A DNA stretch of 64,000 nt from Rhizobium sp. NXC14 (GCF_002117485.1 NZ_CP021030.1:499001-563000); one strand, 5' to 3'. Positions 45,839 to 56,222 are shown, counted from the stretch's first letter. The notes: generated by a model not told the origin, from the letters alone. Numbers and translations are program-made.

Positions 45839-46639
45839 TCACTCCTTGCGGAAGATCAGGCTGGCGCTCCAGCCGGTGACGACGGCGAGCGCCACGGCCG
45901 CAAATCCGTAGAGGATCGGCTGATCATGGGCCGCATCAGTGATCGTCTGTTCGATGCCCGTCTTGATGACGCGCAGCGGCAGCGATTTATCGGTGATGAG
46001 ATTGCCGCTCTTGAAGAGATAGGCGCGCACCGTGTGCACCCCGTTCGGAATATTTGCCGGCAGGCGCAGGCTCGCCTTGAAGAGGTTCGATGAAACGAAC
46101 CGCACGCCGCTCGGGTTCCGGTCGTAAAGCGCGCCCACCTGCTGCAGCCGCAGGAAAGCCTGACGGAACTCGCCGAGATTGCTGCCGTCGCCGACGAATC
46201 CGACTGGCGTCAGCGGAATGTGGTCGATGCCGATCCCCTGGTCGGTGAGTTCCAGCGGCGTCGTCAGATCGTCGATCATGCGCGAGCTCGACATCGAATA
46301 GGAATGCGGCACCGCCTCGAAAGTCATCGAGCGCCTGTTCACCCAGATGCCGAAGACGCGCTCCTTCTTGCGCACCGTCGCATCCTCGCGCGGGCCTTCC
46401 AGCACCACCACCACGTCATACTGACCAATGGCGAGCAGCAGCTGGTCGGTGTTCGAGAGCGCCCCGAAGATCGTCAGATCGGCACCGTGGAAATCCGAAG
46501 TGATGGCAATTTCGCTGGTCGATGTGCCGATCTCCAGCCCCTCCCGCACCGCTTCCGTTGCCTGTCCCGGCAGCCACTGCGCCCCGGCAACCGCCGGCAG
46601 CAGACACAAGAGCAGGAGGATCGAGGCAAGCAGGCGCAT
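45839..46639 (-). CDS. TIGR02186 family membrane-anchored protein
   Basis: A 266-residue protein with a signal peptide (1-20, cleavage after VAGA), a periplasmic domain and a C-terminal membrane helix (about 238-260, 'LYGFAAVALAVVTGW') with a basic end. It resembles the TIGR02186 family, regularly encoded with TauE/SafE-type transporters in alphaproteobacteria. Its ATG shares one base with the transporter stop (TGATG), so translation is coupled. A much longer frame (to 47608) only continues into the transporter gene in another phase and is rejected. Confidence 0.82.
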   Translation of the reverse strand: MRLLASILLLLCLLPAVAGAQWLPGQATEAVREGLEIGTSTSEIAITSDFHGADLTIFGALSNTDQLLLAIGQYDVVVVLEGPREDATVRKKERVFGIWVNRRSMTFEAVPHSYSMSSSRMIDDLTTPLELTDQGIGIDHIPLTPVGFVGDGSNLGEFRQAFLRLQQVGALYDRNPSGVRFVSSNLFKASLRLPANIPNGVHTVRAYLFKSGNLITDKSLPLRVIKTGIEQTITDAAHDQPILYGFAAVALAVVTGWSASLIFRKE

Positions 46640-47562
46640 CAGTTGCCGGTCCCCATCACCACCGAATAGACGTCGGCAGGGGTCACGACCAGCGCGATCG
46701 CCAGACGCAGGCCGACGGCCAGAACCAGCAGGCCAAGCAGGGCGCGCAGCTGCTCGCCGCGAAGCTTCTGGCCGACGCGCACGCCATATTGCGCCCCGAC
46801 GACACCCGCCACCATCAGGATGAAGGCAAGCACGATGTCGACAGAGAAGTTCGTCGCCGCCTGCACGATCGTCGTATAGGCGGTCACGAAAATGATCTGA
46901 TAAAGCGAGGTGCCGACCACGACATTGGTCGGGATGCGCAGCAGGTAGATCATTGCCGGCACCATGATGAAGCCGCCGCCGACACCCATGATCGAGGTCA
47001 GGATGCCGATCGCAAAGCCGAGCGCAATGATCGGAATGACGCTGAGGAAAATCTTCGATTTCTTGAAGCGCACCTTGAGCGGCAGCTTGTGCACCCAATG
47101 CTGGTGGCCTGGCTTGCGCGGCGCGGGCGGCTCGTTGCGTGCGGCGCGGCGCATGGCATTGATGCTTTCGAGCAGCATCAGCCCGCCGACCGCTCCGAGG
47201 AAGATGACATACATCAGCGAGATGATCAGGTCGAGTTGGCCGATGGCGCGCAGCAGCGAGAAGATCCAGATGCCGACGGTCGCCCCTGTAAGACCGCCGA
47301 CCAGGAGCACTGTGCCGAGCTTGACGTCGAGCGTGCCGCGCCGGAAATGGGTGATCGCACCCGAAATCGACGACGCCACGACCTGGTTGGCGCCGGTGGC
47401 GACGGCGACGACGGGCGGGATATTGTAGAAGATCAATAGCGGGGTGATGAGAAAACCGCCGCCGACGCCGAACATTCCGGACAGGAATCCGACGGCCGCC
47501 CCCATGCCGAGAATGATGAAGATGTTCACCGACAATTCTGCGATGGGCAGATAAATTGTCAC
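46639..47562 (-). CDS. Sulfite exporter TauE/SafE family protein
   Basis: A 307-residue permease with about eight helices and two copies of the family motif, 'GFLSGMFGVGGGFLITPLLI' near residue 26 and 'GILTSIMGVGGGFIMVPAMI' near 185. It exports or imports sulfur-containing or organic anions; the substrate is inferred only. First gene of a two-gene operon with the TIGR02186 protein. Confidence 0.9.
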   Translation of the reverse strand: MTIYLPIAELSVNIFIILGMGAAVGFLSGMFGVGGGFLITPLLIFYNIPPVVAVATGANQVVASSISGAITHFRRGTLDVKLGTVLLVGGLTGATVGIWIFSLLRAIGQLDLIISLMYVIFLGAVGGLMLLESINAMRRAARNEPPAPRKPGHQHWVHKLPLKVRFKKSKIFLSVIPIIALGFAIGILTSIMGVGGGFIMVPAMIYLLRIPTNVVVGTSLYQIIFVTAYTTIVQAATNFSVDIVLAFILMVAGVVGAQYGVRVGQKLRGEQLRALLGLLVLAVGLRLAIALVVTPADVYSVVMGTGN

Positions 47563-47804
47563 AACCGACCCCGAATGATGACCGCCCCTGCCGGGCGGTT
47601 CCTGTCACGTCCCCGTTCGAATGCGCACCATACTGTGAAATCGTTGCCAGAGGCTTTCGATCGGCCCCGATTGATAGAGATCGATGGCGGGAGATTCGGC
47701 GATGCGCGGATCGATATGTCCGGCATAATCGGGCTTTTTTCAGGTTTTGTGACGAGGGTGGGAAAAATTCGGAAAAGCTTGCGGCTTAGTGCCGCAAGGC
47801 CTGC

Positions 47805-47940
47805 GAAGACCCCTCCCCAAGGGGGAGGGCTATGCGCGGCATCACCCCACAGCAACATCAATGTTTCCGCGGGTGAATCCGTGAAAGAGATAACGTCGGC
47901 GCGGCATGCAAGCCCCTCCCCCTTGTGGGGAGGGGTCTTC
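47805..47940. repeat. Palindromic element of about 136 bases
   Basis: The left end GAAGACCCCTCCCCAAGGG and the right end CCCTTGTGGGGAGGGGTCTTC are inverted copies, with further internal pairs (GGGCTATGCGC.. and GCGGCATGCAAGCCC). The whole 407-base gap between the TauE start and the PodJ stop contains this element and no gene. It looks like a small non-autonomous repeat. Confidence 0.7.
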
Positions 47941-47969
47941 ACCGGCGGCTCGACTTCCGTCGACGCACC

Positions 47970-50900
47970 TTAGATCGCCTTGGCGACCTGCTTGTTGCGT
48001 TCGAGCAGCGCCTTCACGGTCGCGTCGCTCACCTTGCCGTCCGGCTCCTGGCCGATCGACTTCTGGAAGCTCTTGATCGCGGCGACGGTTTTCGCCCCCA
48101 TTTCGCCATCGGGCACGCCGGCGTCGAAACCGTTATTGTTGAGGATCGCCTGGATGTTGCGGATCGCCTTCTTCATGTCGACGGTTGCCGTCTTCATGCC
48201 TGTGCCCGCCCATTCGTCGGGGATGTCGATGCCGTTGGCGCGATGGTCGAGCGGTTCCGGCTTCCAGAGGTCGGCCTTGGCGCGCGCCCGTTCGAGCTGG
48301 TCAGGCTTCATGGCGTTGGCCACTTCATCGCGCTTCTGTGCTGCATCCTTGTCGCCGGCCTTGGCGGCGATCGCGAACCACTTATAGGATTCCTCGAGAT
48401 CCGCCGGAACGCCGTTGCCCCTGGCGCAGAGGATCGCCAGGTTGAACTGGCTGTCGGTGATGCCGAGATTGGCGGCCTTGGTGAACCACGAGGCCGCCGT
48501 CGCATAATCCTGCTGGCCGAGCGCGCCGGAGGCGTAGAGAACGGCTAGATTGTGCATGGCGCTGGCATTGCCCCGGTTCGCCGCCTGCTCGTAGAAGCCC
48601 TTCGCCTTGGCGATGTCGCGTTCGACGCCGTTGCCCTTCTCATACATGCTGCCGAGCCGGTATTGTGCCGGCGCAAAACCCTTGTCGGCCGAAAGCTGGT
48701 ACCAGCCTGCGGCCTGTTTCTGATCGACGGTCATGCCGTTGCGGCCGTCCGAATAGCGTGCGCCGATCTCGAACAGCGCCAGGGAGTCGCCGCCCTGTGC
48801 CGCATAGGCAAGTGATTTCGGCTGCACGGTGTCGGGGATGGTGATCGCTGCCTGCGGCGCGGCCGCCGCTGCGGTCGGGCTGTTCGGAGTGAAGCTCGAT
48901 GTTTCCTGCATTCTCGCGGACGAACCGGCGGGGGCCAAAGTTGCAGCCCCTTCGCCATCGAGCGGCGTTGCATCGGTCAGATGATCGCCGGCGGCCGGCG
49001 AGGCTGTTTCCGGTTGCGCCTGATCGGCGGCCGGTGCGCTCGCCGCTGCAGGGGCGTTGATATCGGCAGCGCCGGTGTCCGGCTGGGCGGGTGCCGCCTC
49101 AGGCGGAACCGGCTGCGGGTTTTCCGTCGCCCCCGTCAGCGCAGAGACCTCCGCCGGCGGCTGCGGGGCCGGTTCGCCGCTCGTCAGCGTCCGCGCCAGC
49201 GGAAAGGCCATGATGGCGAGCAAGACGGCGCCGACGGCGAGAAGGATCGGTCGGCGGTAGCGCGAAAAGGCGCTGGGCTTGCCCGCCTTGTCGGTCTTGC
49301 TCATCTTGTCGGCATTTGCGGCCTTCTTGTCGGCCTTGGTTGCCGCCTGCTTTGGATTGGCGTCCACTTCCATTGCGGCTGCCTGCGCCGCCCGGCGCGC
49401 AGCCGCGATGTAGTCGGCCCGATCCGTCTCGATGGCAGGCTTGCCGCGTTGGGCACTCTGGCTGGCGCGCACCCGTTCAAGAATCTTCTTGACGTCGGGC
49501 GCGCCCGAACCCGGCTCGAGCAGTTCGTTCGCCGCATCCGTCGGGACCACGTCGGCGGGATCGATCGACGGCGCAGGGTCGATCACCGGTCGTTCCTTCG
49601 CCTGCGCCTCGGCTTTTTTGCCGGGCCGCAGCCGCTTGCCAAGGCTGGCGAACAGGCTGGTTTTTGCCGGCGCCGGTGTCGGGGTCTCCGGCGGCCGCGT
49701 CGCGGCTTCGATGGCGATCGCGCTTGTTGCGCTTATGCTCCCGGCCTGGGCGAGGGTGGCAGGTTCCGCCGCGACCTCGGCCGTGCGGATGACCGGAGAG
49801 GCTTTCGCTGCCGGGGGCACGTCCGCCGTCTGGGCGGCTTCAGCCACCATCAGCGCATAGGGGTCGACATCGAAATCGACGTCGGCCATCGGCATCTGAG
49901 CGATCGGCCGTCCGCGCTCTTCCATGCCGTCGAGCCGGTCGGCGATGTGGACCAGCGTCTCGTGCAGCGCCTTGAAGGTCTTGTGCGTGCGCTCCTCGCT
50001 GTCGCGGCTGATATCCTCGAGATGGCGCAGATCCTCGGCCAGCGCCGTCAGCGCCGACATGTCGGCGGCGGGCACGCCGCCCTGCAGGCCGCCATTGCGC
50101 GAATAGGCCTCGACGACGGCCTCCGCCGCTTGGCGCGCCGCCTCGATGATATATTCGTCGCTTGTCGCCATATAATCTTCGATCGCGCCCATGCGCCGGT
50201 CGAGGTCGGCCGGAATCGCGGCACTTTCGCGCGGCTCGCTCATCAGCGCCGAAAGGTTGGCAATCTGGTCTTCGAGGTTCTTCAGCGCTTGCGGATCGGT
50301 CGGCGGCGCCGCCGTTGTTTCTTCGAGCCGGGCGGCGATGTCGCTCAGCCGACCTTCGAGACGCTGGAAAGCTCTGTCATCGATCGCCGCGGCAGGTGCG
50401 GGCTGCTGAAAGGCCATCTCGTCGATCCGCCGGGCGAGATAATCGAGCCGCTGCGCCAGCACGTCATTGACCGCTCCATTCTCGAGCGCATCGATCTTGC
50501 GGGAGATCTCGGAAAGCGGGCCGGTGAGGTCGGGTTGCGCGGCCGCCTTCTGCGTGCGCTCCAGCAGGTAGGATAGATGTTCCAGCCGCTCGTCGAGCCG
50601 GGACGTCGCTTCCGCCTTGGCCAGCTCCTCGACGCGCTCCGTCAGCGCTTCCAGCCGCATCGCCAGCTCGTCGGCTGGGGTTGCCCGGCTGGCCGCGTCG
50701 TGGCTCATCAGGTCGATCTGGTCGGCGAGCGACGACAGGCGGCTTTCCAGCCGCTGCATCAGCGTCGGATCGTTGGCGGCAGCTGCGCGGCCGCTTGCCG
50801 CAATCGCCCGGCTGATCTCGTCGAGGCGCATATCCATGGCGGCGAACTGCTCGGACATGACCCGGTCATGCGGCTGGATCATGTTGCCGAACTGCTCCAT

Positions 50901-51737
50901 CGCCGTGGCGATGGCGATGAGCTTGTCTTCCAGCGCCCGGACCGCGGGGCTTTCGCCCATGCCGCCGATATGGCGCTTGATATCGTCGAGCCGGTAGGCC
51001 AGCGAAACGAGCTCTTCCTGCAGCCCCTCGGTATCGAGTGCGGCAAGTCGGCTCTCGACGCCGTCCCAGCGGCTTTCCATATGGCGCAGCGATTCCTCGC
51101 GCGCCAGCCCGTCCATCAGCGATCGCAGCTCCTCGAAATCCTCGCGCAGGCCGGCGGCCTCCGGGCCGCTCGAGCGGCCGGTCAACTGGCTGATGCTCTG
51201 GGCCAGGCGGTTCATGTCGGCGCGAATGTCGTCGGCGAAGCGGCTGTCTCCGGCGGTCGCCTTGATCTCGCGCAGTTCGGCGCGCAGTGCGCTCATCTCG
51301 CGGGTCACGCCCTCGGAAATATCGCGCTTCAAGTCCTGCCTGAGGTTGACGAGCGCCTGGGCGATCTCGGTCATCGTGTCGTCGCCGGCGCGCAAGGCAG
51401 GGGCGGCCAGTGGCGCGGCGGCGCGCGGTGCGGGGTCGCGCAGCTGGGTGGCCTGCTCGCGCCCATAGGAGCGTTCGCGGCCCGCTTCCAATGCGCGCTG
51501 GCGCTGGCGAATTTCCGCCAGCGGATCCGGCCGCGGCTCGACCGGCGCTCGTGTGGGGCGCGGCGCATTGGAGGCCGCATAAGGATCGCGCTCGGCCGTT
51601 GGCGTGCGCGTCCGCTGATCGCGTCCGCTGCCCATCAGCCCTTCGATGCGCGCCTCCAGCCCTTCGATCGTGCGGTTCAGCGCATCGAGCGAGGTCCTGT
51701 CGGACTGTCGGGAAGGATTTGATCGCGATCCGTTCAT
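47970..51737 (-). CDS. podJ: PodJ-like polar localisation protein
   Basis: A 1255-residue protein matching the PodJ pattern of Rhizobiales (Sinorhizobium PodJ1 is of similar length). Residues 1-700 are coiled-coil and charged, with many 'LEARL'-type heptads. A Pro/Ala linker leads to one membrane helix at about 835-855 (RPILLAVGAVLLAIMAFPLA). The periplasmic part has Sel1 repeats (about 1000-1150: YAAQGGDSLALFEIGARYSD) and a C-terminal peptidoglycan-binding domain (about 1180-1245, 'IQAILNNNGFDAGVPDGEMG'). It should mark a cell pole for division or growth. The start at 51737 (MNGSRSNPSRQSDRTSLDAL) is chosen over an upstream codon at 51815. Confidence 0.85.
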   Translation of the reverse strand: MNGSRSNPSRQSDRTSLDALNRTIEGLEARIEGLMGSGRDQRTRTPTAERDPYAASNAPRPTRAPVEPRPDPLAEIRQRQRALEAGRERSYGREQATQLRDPAPRAAAPLAAPALRAGDDTMTEIAQALVNLRQDLKRDISEGVTREMSALRAELREIKATAGDSRFADDIRADMNRLAQSISQLTGRSSGPEAAGLREDFEELRSLMDGLAREESLRHMESRWDGVESRLAALDTEGLQEELVSLAYRLDDIKRHIGGMGESPAVRALEDKLIAIATAMEQFGNMIQPHDRVMSEQFAAMDMRLDEISRAIAASGRAAAANDPTLMQRLESRLSSLADQIDLMSHDAASRATPADELAMRLEALTERVEELAKAEATSRLDERLEHLSYLLERTQKAAAQPDLTGPLSEISRKIDALENGAVNDVLAQRLDYLARRIDEMAFQQPAPAAAIDDRAFQRLEGRLSDIAARLEETTAAPPTDPQALKNLEDQIANLSALMSEPRESAAIPADLDRRMGAIEDYMATSDEYIIEAARQAAEAVVEAYSRNGGLQGGVPAADMSALTALAEDLRHLEDISRDSEERTHKTFKALHETLVHIADRLDGMEERGRPIAQMPMADVDFDVDPYALMVAEAAQTADVPPAAKASPVIRTAEVAAEPATLAQAGSISATSAIAIEAATRPPETPTPAPAKTSLFASLGKRLRPGKKAEAQAKERPVIDPAPSIDPADVVPTDAANELLEPGSGAPDVKKILERVRASQSAQRGKPAIETDRADYIAAARRAAQAAAMEVDANPKQAATKADKKAANADKMSKTDKAGKPSAFSRYRRPILLAVGAVLLAIMAFPLARTLTSGEPAPQPPAEVSALTGATENPQPVPPEAAPAQPDTGAADINAPAAASAPAADQAQPETASPAAGDHLTDATPLDGEGAATLAPAGSSARMQETSSFTPNSPTAAAAAPQAAITIPDTVQPKSLAYAAQGGDSLALFEIGARYSDGRNGMTVDQKQAAGWYQLSADKGFAPAQYRLGSMYEKGNGVERDIAKAKGFYEQAANRGNASAMHNLAVLYASGALGQQDYATAASWFTKAANLGITDSQFNLAILCARGNGVPADLEESYKWFAIAAKAGDKDAAQKRDEVANAMKPDQLERARAKADLWKPEPLDHRANGIDIPDEWAGTGMKTATVDMKKAIRNIQAILNNNGFDAGVPDGEMGAKTVAAIKSFQKSIGQEPDGKVSDATVKALLERNKQVAKAI

Positions 51738-52075
51738 CTTCTTGCTCGCTTCGACTGCTCGACCTCTCGTCAGAGCTCGATCCGTGGCTTCTTCGTCTGC
51801 TGCCCACGTCTTCACGCGGACCGGAGCGCATCATCCATAAGAAGATAGTCAATTAGACTTTCCTCAGGCTGAACGATGTAGCGGCATTCTTTAGGAACGC
51901 GGGACTGGGAAAAGGAATGCGGATCACTACGGCTCAATCCGCACCTTTCACGAAACGTGGTAAACAAGCCGTTAAGATAGATGAGAATTTTTTAACGTTT
52001 GCAGCCGAAAGGCTTCTTTAGGCGGCAATTGCCGTTAAATTCGCCGGATGGGATAGACATCGCCAGGCCGGAATT
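51738..52075. other. Intergenic region upstream of podJ
   Basis: A 338-base gap shared with the end of the glycosylase gene. It contains TAAA-CAAGCCG-TTAA at 51961-51975, one base off the CtrA pattern TTAA-N7-TTAA, about 224 bases before the podJ ATG, and TTAACG nearby. No other feature seen. Confidence 0.4.
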
Positions 52076-52759
52076 TCAGTGCGCGGCATCGATCGAATAG
52101 GCGCTGATGCGCGAGAGGTGGATGAAGGAAAGGCCGGTCTCGGCGGCCCAGTCGTTGAAGGCCTGCTGGATCAGCTGCTGGTCCTTCTTCGTCGTGCCGG
52201 AGGAGGAGAGCGGCACGCCGGCCGATCTCAGGCAGGCGAGCACGTCGAGCGTGGCGACGAAGCTGTCGCGGCCGATGCCGCGCAGGAAATACTGGGCGGT
52301 CATGCCGCCGAGCCGGCTGCCGCGTTTGCTCATCAGCTCGAGGAGGCCGATCTGGTCCTCCCGCGGCCAGTCGGCGAAGAAGGCGCCGACGCTGCCATGT
52401 TCGCTCGCCAGCTCTCTGACGAAGGCGGCATTGGCGCGAACCGACATGATCTTCGCGCCGTTGCGGATGATCCGCTCGTCCGATGTCAGCTCATGCCAGT
52501 AATCGTCGGGCGCGATATTCAGCGCCGCCGGATCGAAGCCAGAAAACGCCGCCTCGAATCCCGGCCACTTCGCATCGATTACCTTCTGCACGAAGCCGCT
52601 GTAGAAGATGCGGCGGGTCATGTCGGCCAGGATGCGGTCGTCCGGCATGGCGCGCAGCCGGTCGTGATCCGGCTGGTGCTTCTCGAGCATTGCCTGCAGC
52701 GCGGCCGCACCGCCTTTTCGCTCTTCCGCACGCTGCCTTATCGCCTCGAAACTGATCAT
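52076..52759 (-). CDS. DNA-3-methyladenine glycosylase I family protein
   Basis: A 227-residue protein of the adenine-glycosylase (Tag-like) superfamily branch common in Rhizobiales: 'MISFEAIRQRAEERKGG', 'AKWPGFEAAFSGFDPAALN', 'NGAKIMSVRANAAFVRELA' and 'KRGSRLGGMTAQYFLRGIG'. It lacks the zinc cysteine and histidines of E. coli Tag, so substrate range may differ. It would remove alkylated bases in base-excision repair. Stands alone, facing the beta-oxidation operon across a 245-base gap. Confidence 0.7.
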   Translation of the reverse strand: MISFEAIRQRAEERKGGAAALQAMLEKHQPDHDRLRAMPDDRILADMTRRIFYSGFVQKVIDAKWPGFEAAFSGFDPAALNIAPDDYWHELTSDERIIRNGAKIMSVRANAAFVRELASEHGSVGAFFADWPREDQIGLLELMSKRGSRLGGMTAQYFLRGIGRDSFVATLDVLACLRSAGVPLSSSGTTKKDQQLIQQAFNDWAAETGLSFIHLSRISAYSIDAAH

Positions 52760-52918
52760 GCCGCGGTTCCCCCTGAAGCATTGCGATTTGCGGATTGAAA
52801 GACGCCTCCGTTTATACGCCGTTCAGCGATGGACAAGGAAGGGGAGTTGACGTCTCCTCATGGGGCGCAGATGCACAGGATCAGAATTTTTTCACAAAAG
52901 CGAGCGCAGTTGCAGGAT

Positions 52919-52940
52919 TTGACGTTTACGCAAACGTCAA
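52919..52940. promoter_or_regulatory. 22-bp palindromic operator (copy 2)
   Basis: TTGACGTTT and AAACGTCAA arms around central ACGC, one base from perfect symmetry and the same arms as copy 1 (3572-3593). It lies 65 bases before the acyl-CoA dehydrogenase ATG, a good place to block a promoter. Confidence 0.78.
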
Positions 52941-53004
52941 TATTTTGTAAGACAGTGCCCAAGGTCGATGCGATCCAGTTATTTGAATGGGAGGAATTTG
53001 AGAG

Positions 53005-54801
53005 ATGCCAGTCTACAAGGCCCCGGTGAACGATACGCTTTTCGTTCTGAACGACGTGCTGGGCCTCGAACGCTACAATAATCTTCCCGGTTTTGCGGAC
53101 GCGACGCCCGATATGATCGAGGCGATCCTCGGCGAGGCCGCCAAGGTGGCCGAAGAAGTTCTTTTTCCGATCAATTATTCCGGCGACCAGGAAGGCTGCA
53201 GACGTCAGGACGACGCCAGTGTTTCGACGCCGAAGGGCTTCAAGGAAGCCTATAATGCCTACCGCGAAGGCGGCTGGATCGGCCTTGCGGTGCCGGAGGA
53301 GTTCGGCGGGCAGGGGCTTCCCTATACGCTGCATGCGGCCGTGGGCGAATATACCTCCGCCGCCAACATGTCGCTGATGATGTATCCGGGCCTGACGCAG
53401 GGTGCGATCGCCGCGATCCTCGTCCATGGAACGCAGGAGCAGAAGGAGACCTATCTGCCGAAGATGGTCAACGGCTCCTGGTCCGGCACGATGAACCTGA
53501 CCGAGCCGCATTGCGGCACTGATCTCGGCATGCTGCGCACCCGGGCGGTGCCGCAGGCCGACGGCAGCTATAGAATATCCGGCCAGAAGATATTCATCTC
53601 TGCCGGCGAGCACGATCTGACCGACAATATCGTTCATCTGGTTTTGGCCCGCATCGAGGGGGCGCCCGAGGGCACCAAGGGCATCTCGCTCTTCATCGTC
53701 CCGAAATACCTGGTCGGCAAGGACGGCGCTCTTGGCGACCGCAATGCCGTGTCATGCGGTGCGATCGAGCACAAGATGGGCATCCACGGCAACGCCACCT
53801 GCGTCATGAATTACGACGAGGCGACCGGCTTTCTGATTGGCGCCGAAAACCGCGGCCTCAATGCCATGTTCGTGATGATGAACGAGGCGCGCCTGATGGT
53901 CGGCCTGCAGGGCATCGCCATTTCCGAAATCGCCTATCAGAATGCCGCGAATTATGCCCGCGACCGCATCCAGGGCCGCTCGCTCTCCGGCGTCAAGGCG
54001 CCGGAAAAGAAGGCCGATCCGATCATCGTCCATCCCGATGTCCGCCGGACTCTGATGACCATTCGCGCCTTCAACGAGGCCGGCCGCGCCTTCCTGCTCT
54101 GGACCGCGCTGAAATCCGACATTGCCCACCGCGCCACCGACGAGAAGGAGCGCCAGACGGCCGACGATATCCTTGGCCTCGTCACCCCGATTCTCAAGGG
54201 TGTGATGACCGACAGGGGCTTCGACCACGCCGTCATGGCGCAGCAGGTCTTCGGCGGCCATGGCTATATCGAAGAGCACGGCATGAGCCAGTATGTCCGC
54301 GATGCCCGCATCGCCATGATCTACGAAGGCGCCAACGGCATTCAGGCGCTCGATCTCGTCGGGCGCAAGCTCGCGCTCAACGGCGGCCGCGCCGCCATGG
54401 CGTTGTTCAAGGAAATCGGCGATTTCTGCGAGGAGAACCGCAGCGACGAAAAGCTCTCCTTCTTCACCAAGCATCTGAAGAAGGGCTTGAACGACGTCCA
54501 GGCCGCGACCATGTGGTTCATGCAGAACGCCATGGCCAAGCCCGACAATGCCGGCGCCGGTTCGACCGATTACATGCATCTCTTCGGTCTCGTCGTTCTC
54601 GGCTATATGTGGGCGAAGATGGCGAAGGCCGCCGAGGACGGCCTTGCCTCGGGCGATGCCGCCCGCGAGGATTACCTGAAGAACAAGCTGACCACGGCGA
54701 AATTCTTCATGGAGCGGATCATGCCGGAAACCGCCCTTCGCAAGGCCCGCATCGAAGCCGGCGCCGACACGATGATGGCGCTGGCCGCGGAAGCGTTTTG
54801 A
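53005..54801 (+). CDS. Acyl-CoA dehydrogenase (FadE-type, long form)
   Basis: A 598-residue flavoprotein that carries out the first step of fatty-acid beta-oxidation. '[20 protein letters not shown]' and '[17 protein letters not shown]' bind FAD/substrate, '[20 protein letters not shown]' contains the family signature and the catalytic Glu region is '[13 protein letters not shown]'. A C-terminal extra domain (about 460-598) puts it in the long AcdA-like group. First gene of the operon with thiolase and FadB, under the 22-bp operator. Ribosome site GGGAGGAA precedes the ATG. Confidence 0.93.
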   Translation: MPVYKAPVNDTLFVLNDVLGLERYNNLPGFADATPDMIEAILGEAAKVAEEVLFPINYSGDQEGCRRQDDASVSTPKGFKEAYNAYREGGWIGLAVPEEFGGQGLPYTLHAAVGEYTSAANMSLMMYPGLTQGAIAAILVHGTQEQKETYLPKMVNGSWSGTMNLTEPHCGTDLGMLRTRAVPQADGSYRISGQKIFISAGEHDLTDNIVHLVLARIEGAPEGTKGISLFIVPKYLVGKDGALGDRNAVSCGAIEHKMGIHGNATCVMNYDEATGFLIGAENRGLNAMFVMMNEARLMVGLQGIAISEIAYQNAANYARDRIQGRSLSGVKAPEKKADPIIVHPDVRRTLMTIRAFNEAGRAFLLWTALKSDIAHRATDEKERQTADDILGLVTPILKGVMTDRGFDHAVMAQQVFGGHGYIEEHGMSQYVRDARIAMIYEGANGIQALDLVGRKLALNGGRAAMALFKEIGDFCEENRSDEKLSFFTKHLKKGLNDVQAATMWFMQNAMAKPDNAGAGSTDYMHLFGLVVLGYMWAKMAKAAEDGLASGDAAREDYLKNKLTTAKFFMERIMPETALRKARIEAGADTMMALAAEAF

Positions 54802-54809
54802 GCCGGTTC

Positions 54810-54950
54810 TCCCTCCCCCTTGTGGGGAGGGTTGGGGGTGAGAAAGCGGTCGGCGCAGCCGACGAAACGATCCGGTGAATCGTTTCGAGCGCCGAACGCC
54901 CTGAGCTTAAAACGAAGGGCTATTTGGTCTTCGCAGAATTCAAAGGCGCG
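54810..54950. repeat. Repeat block between acyl-CoA dehydrogenase and thiolase genes
   Basis: The gap of 174 bases holds CCTCCCCCTTGTGGGGAGG (hairpin) with GTTGGGGGTGAG, then GAAACGATCCGGTGAATCGTTTC (arms GAAACGAT/ATCGTTTC). These are repeat-type sequences, not coding, although a frame from 54820 stays open into the thiolase. Confidence 0.65.
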
Positions 54951-54975
54951 TCTGCGCCATCAGGGAGACGAGACA

Positions 54976-56184
54976 ATGACCGAGGTTTTCATTTACGATC
55001 ACGTCCGCACGCCGCGCGGCCGCGGCAAGAAGGACGGCGCCCTGCATGAGGTGCCTTCCGTCCGCCTCGCCGCCAAGACGCTGGAAGCGATCCGCGACCG
55101 CAACGGGCTCGACACGACAACCGTCGACGACATCATCATGGGCTGCGTAGACCCGGTCATGGATGCCGGCGCCGTCATCCCCAAGGCTGCCGCCTTCGAA
55201 GCCGGTTATTCCACCCGTGCGCCCGGCATGCAGATCTCTCGCTTCTGCGCCTCCGGCCTCGATGCCGTCAATTTCGCCGCCGGCAAGATCGCCCAGGGCG
55301 CCGACGACATCGTCATCGCAGGCGGTGTGGAAAGCATGTCGCGCGTCGGCCTGGGCATGTCGGGCGGCGCCTGGTTCATGGATCCGTCGGTGAATTTCCC
55401 GGCCTATTTTATGCCGCAGGGCGTCTCGGCCGATCTCATCGCCACCAAATACGGCTTCAGCAGAACCGATGTCGATGCCTACGCCGTCGAGAGCCAGAAG
55501 CGCGCCGCCCATGCCTGGCAGCAGGGCTGGTTCGACAAGTCGGTGATCCCGGTCAAGGACCAGAACGGCCTGACGATCCTGGATAAGGACGAGCACATGC
55601 GCCCCGGCACCGATATGCAGGCGCTTGCCTCTCTCAACCCCTCCTTCCAGATGCCCGGCGAGATGGGCGGCTTCGAAGCCGTCGGCATCCAGGCTCATCC
55701 CGAGATCGAGCGGATCAACTACGTCCACCATGCCGGCAATTCCTCCGGCATCGTCGATGGCGCCGCTGCGGTGCTCCTGGGATCGAAGGCTGGCGGTGAG
55801 AGCATGGGGCTGAAGCCGCGTGGCCGCATCAAGGCTTTCGCCAATATCGGATCGGATCCGGCGCTGATGTTGACCGGCCCCGTCGACGTGACCGAAAAGC
55901 TGTTGAAGCGGACCGGCATGAGCCTGTCGGACATCGACCTCTTTGAGTTGAACGAGGCCTTCGCCGCCGTGGTGCTGCGCTACATGCAGGCCTTCGACAT
56001 CGATCACGACAGCATCAACGTCAATGGCGGTGCCATCGCCATGGGCCATCCGCTCGGCGCCACCGGCGCCATGATCCTCGGAACCGTGCTGGACGAGCTT
56101 GAACGCCGCGACCTCAACACCGCGCTGGTGACGCTCTGCATCGGCGCCGGCATGGGCACGGCAACGGTTATCGAACGCGTTTGA
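54976..56184 (+). CDS. fadA: Acetyl-CoA C-acyltransferase (thiolase)
   Basis: A 402-residue thiolase catalysing the last beta-oxidation step. The nucleophile Cys lies in '[15 protein letters not shown]' (about residue 92), the His in '[15 protein letters not shown]' and the second Cys in '[15 protein letters not shown]'. The start at 54976 is chosen over an upstream frame that reads through repeats. Whether it acts as biosynthetic or degradative thiolase is settled by context: it lies between acyl-CoA dehydrogenase and FadB genes. Confidence 0.93.
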   Translation: MTEVFIYDHVRTPRGRGKKDGALHEVPSVRLAAKTLEAIRDRNGLDTTTVDDIIMGCVDPVMDAGAVIPKAAAFEAGYSTRAPGMQISRFCASGLDAVNFAAGKIAQGADDIVIAGGVESMSRVGLGMSGGAWFMDPSVNFPAYFMPQGVSADLIATKYGFSRTDVDAYAVESQKRAAHAWQQGWFDKSVIPVKDQNGLTILDKDEHMRPGTDMQALASLNPSFQMPGEMGGFEAVGIQAHPEIERINYVHHAGNSSGIVDGAAAVLLGSKAGGESMGLKPRGRIKAFANIGSDPALMLTGPVDVTEKLLKRTGMSLSDIDLFELNEAFAAVVLRYMQAFDIDHDSINVNGGAIAMGHPLGATGAMILGTVLDELERRDLNTALVTLCIGAGMGTATVIERV

Positions 56185-56185
56185 T

Positions 56186-56222
56186 GGGATCGCGACCCTC
56201 TCCACAAGGGGAGGGGCTTCAC
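56186..56222. repeat. Repeat between thiolase and FadB genes
   Basis: CCCTCTCCACAAGGGGAGGGG forms a short hairpin and shares the GGGGAGGGGCTTC end with the repeats at 47.9 and 54.8 kb. It fills the 68-base gap before the fadB ribosome site. Confidence 0.6.

Noticed and set aside
45839..47608. 589-codon frame joining the TIGR02186 protein to its upstream region
   Set aside because: The upstream part is another phase of the TauE/SafE gene on the same strand; the signal peptide starts at 46639.
54820..54975. 52-codon extension of the thiolase
   Set aside because: It consists of hairpin repeats; the thiolase fold begins at 54976.
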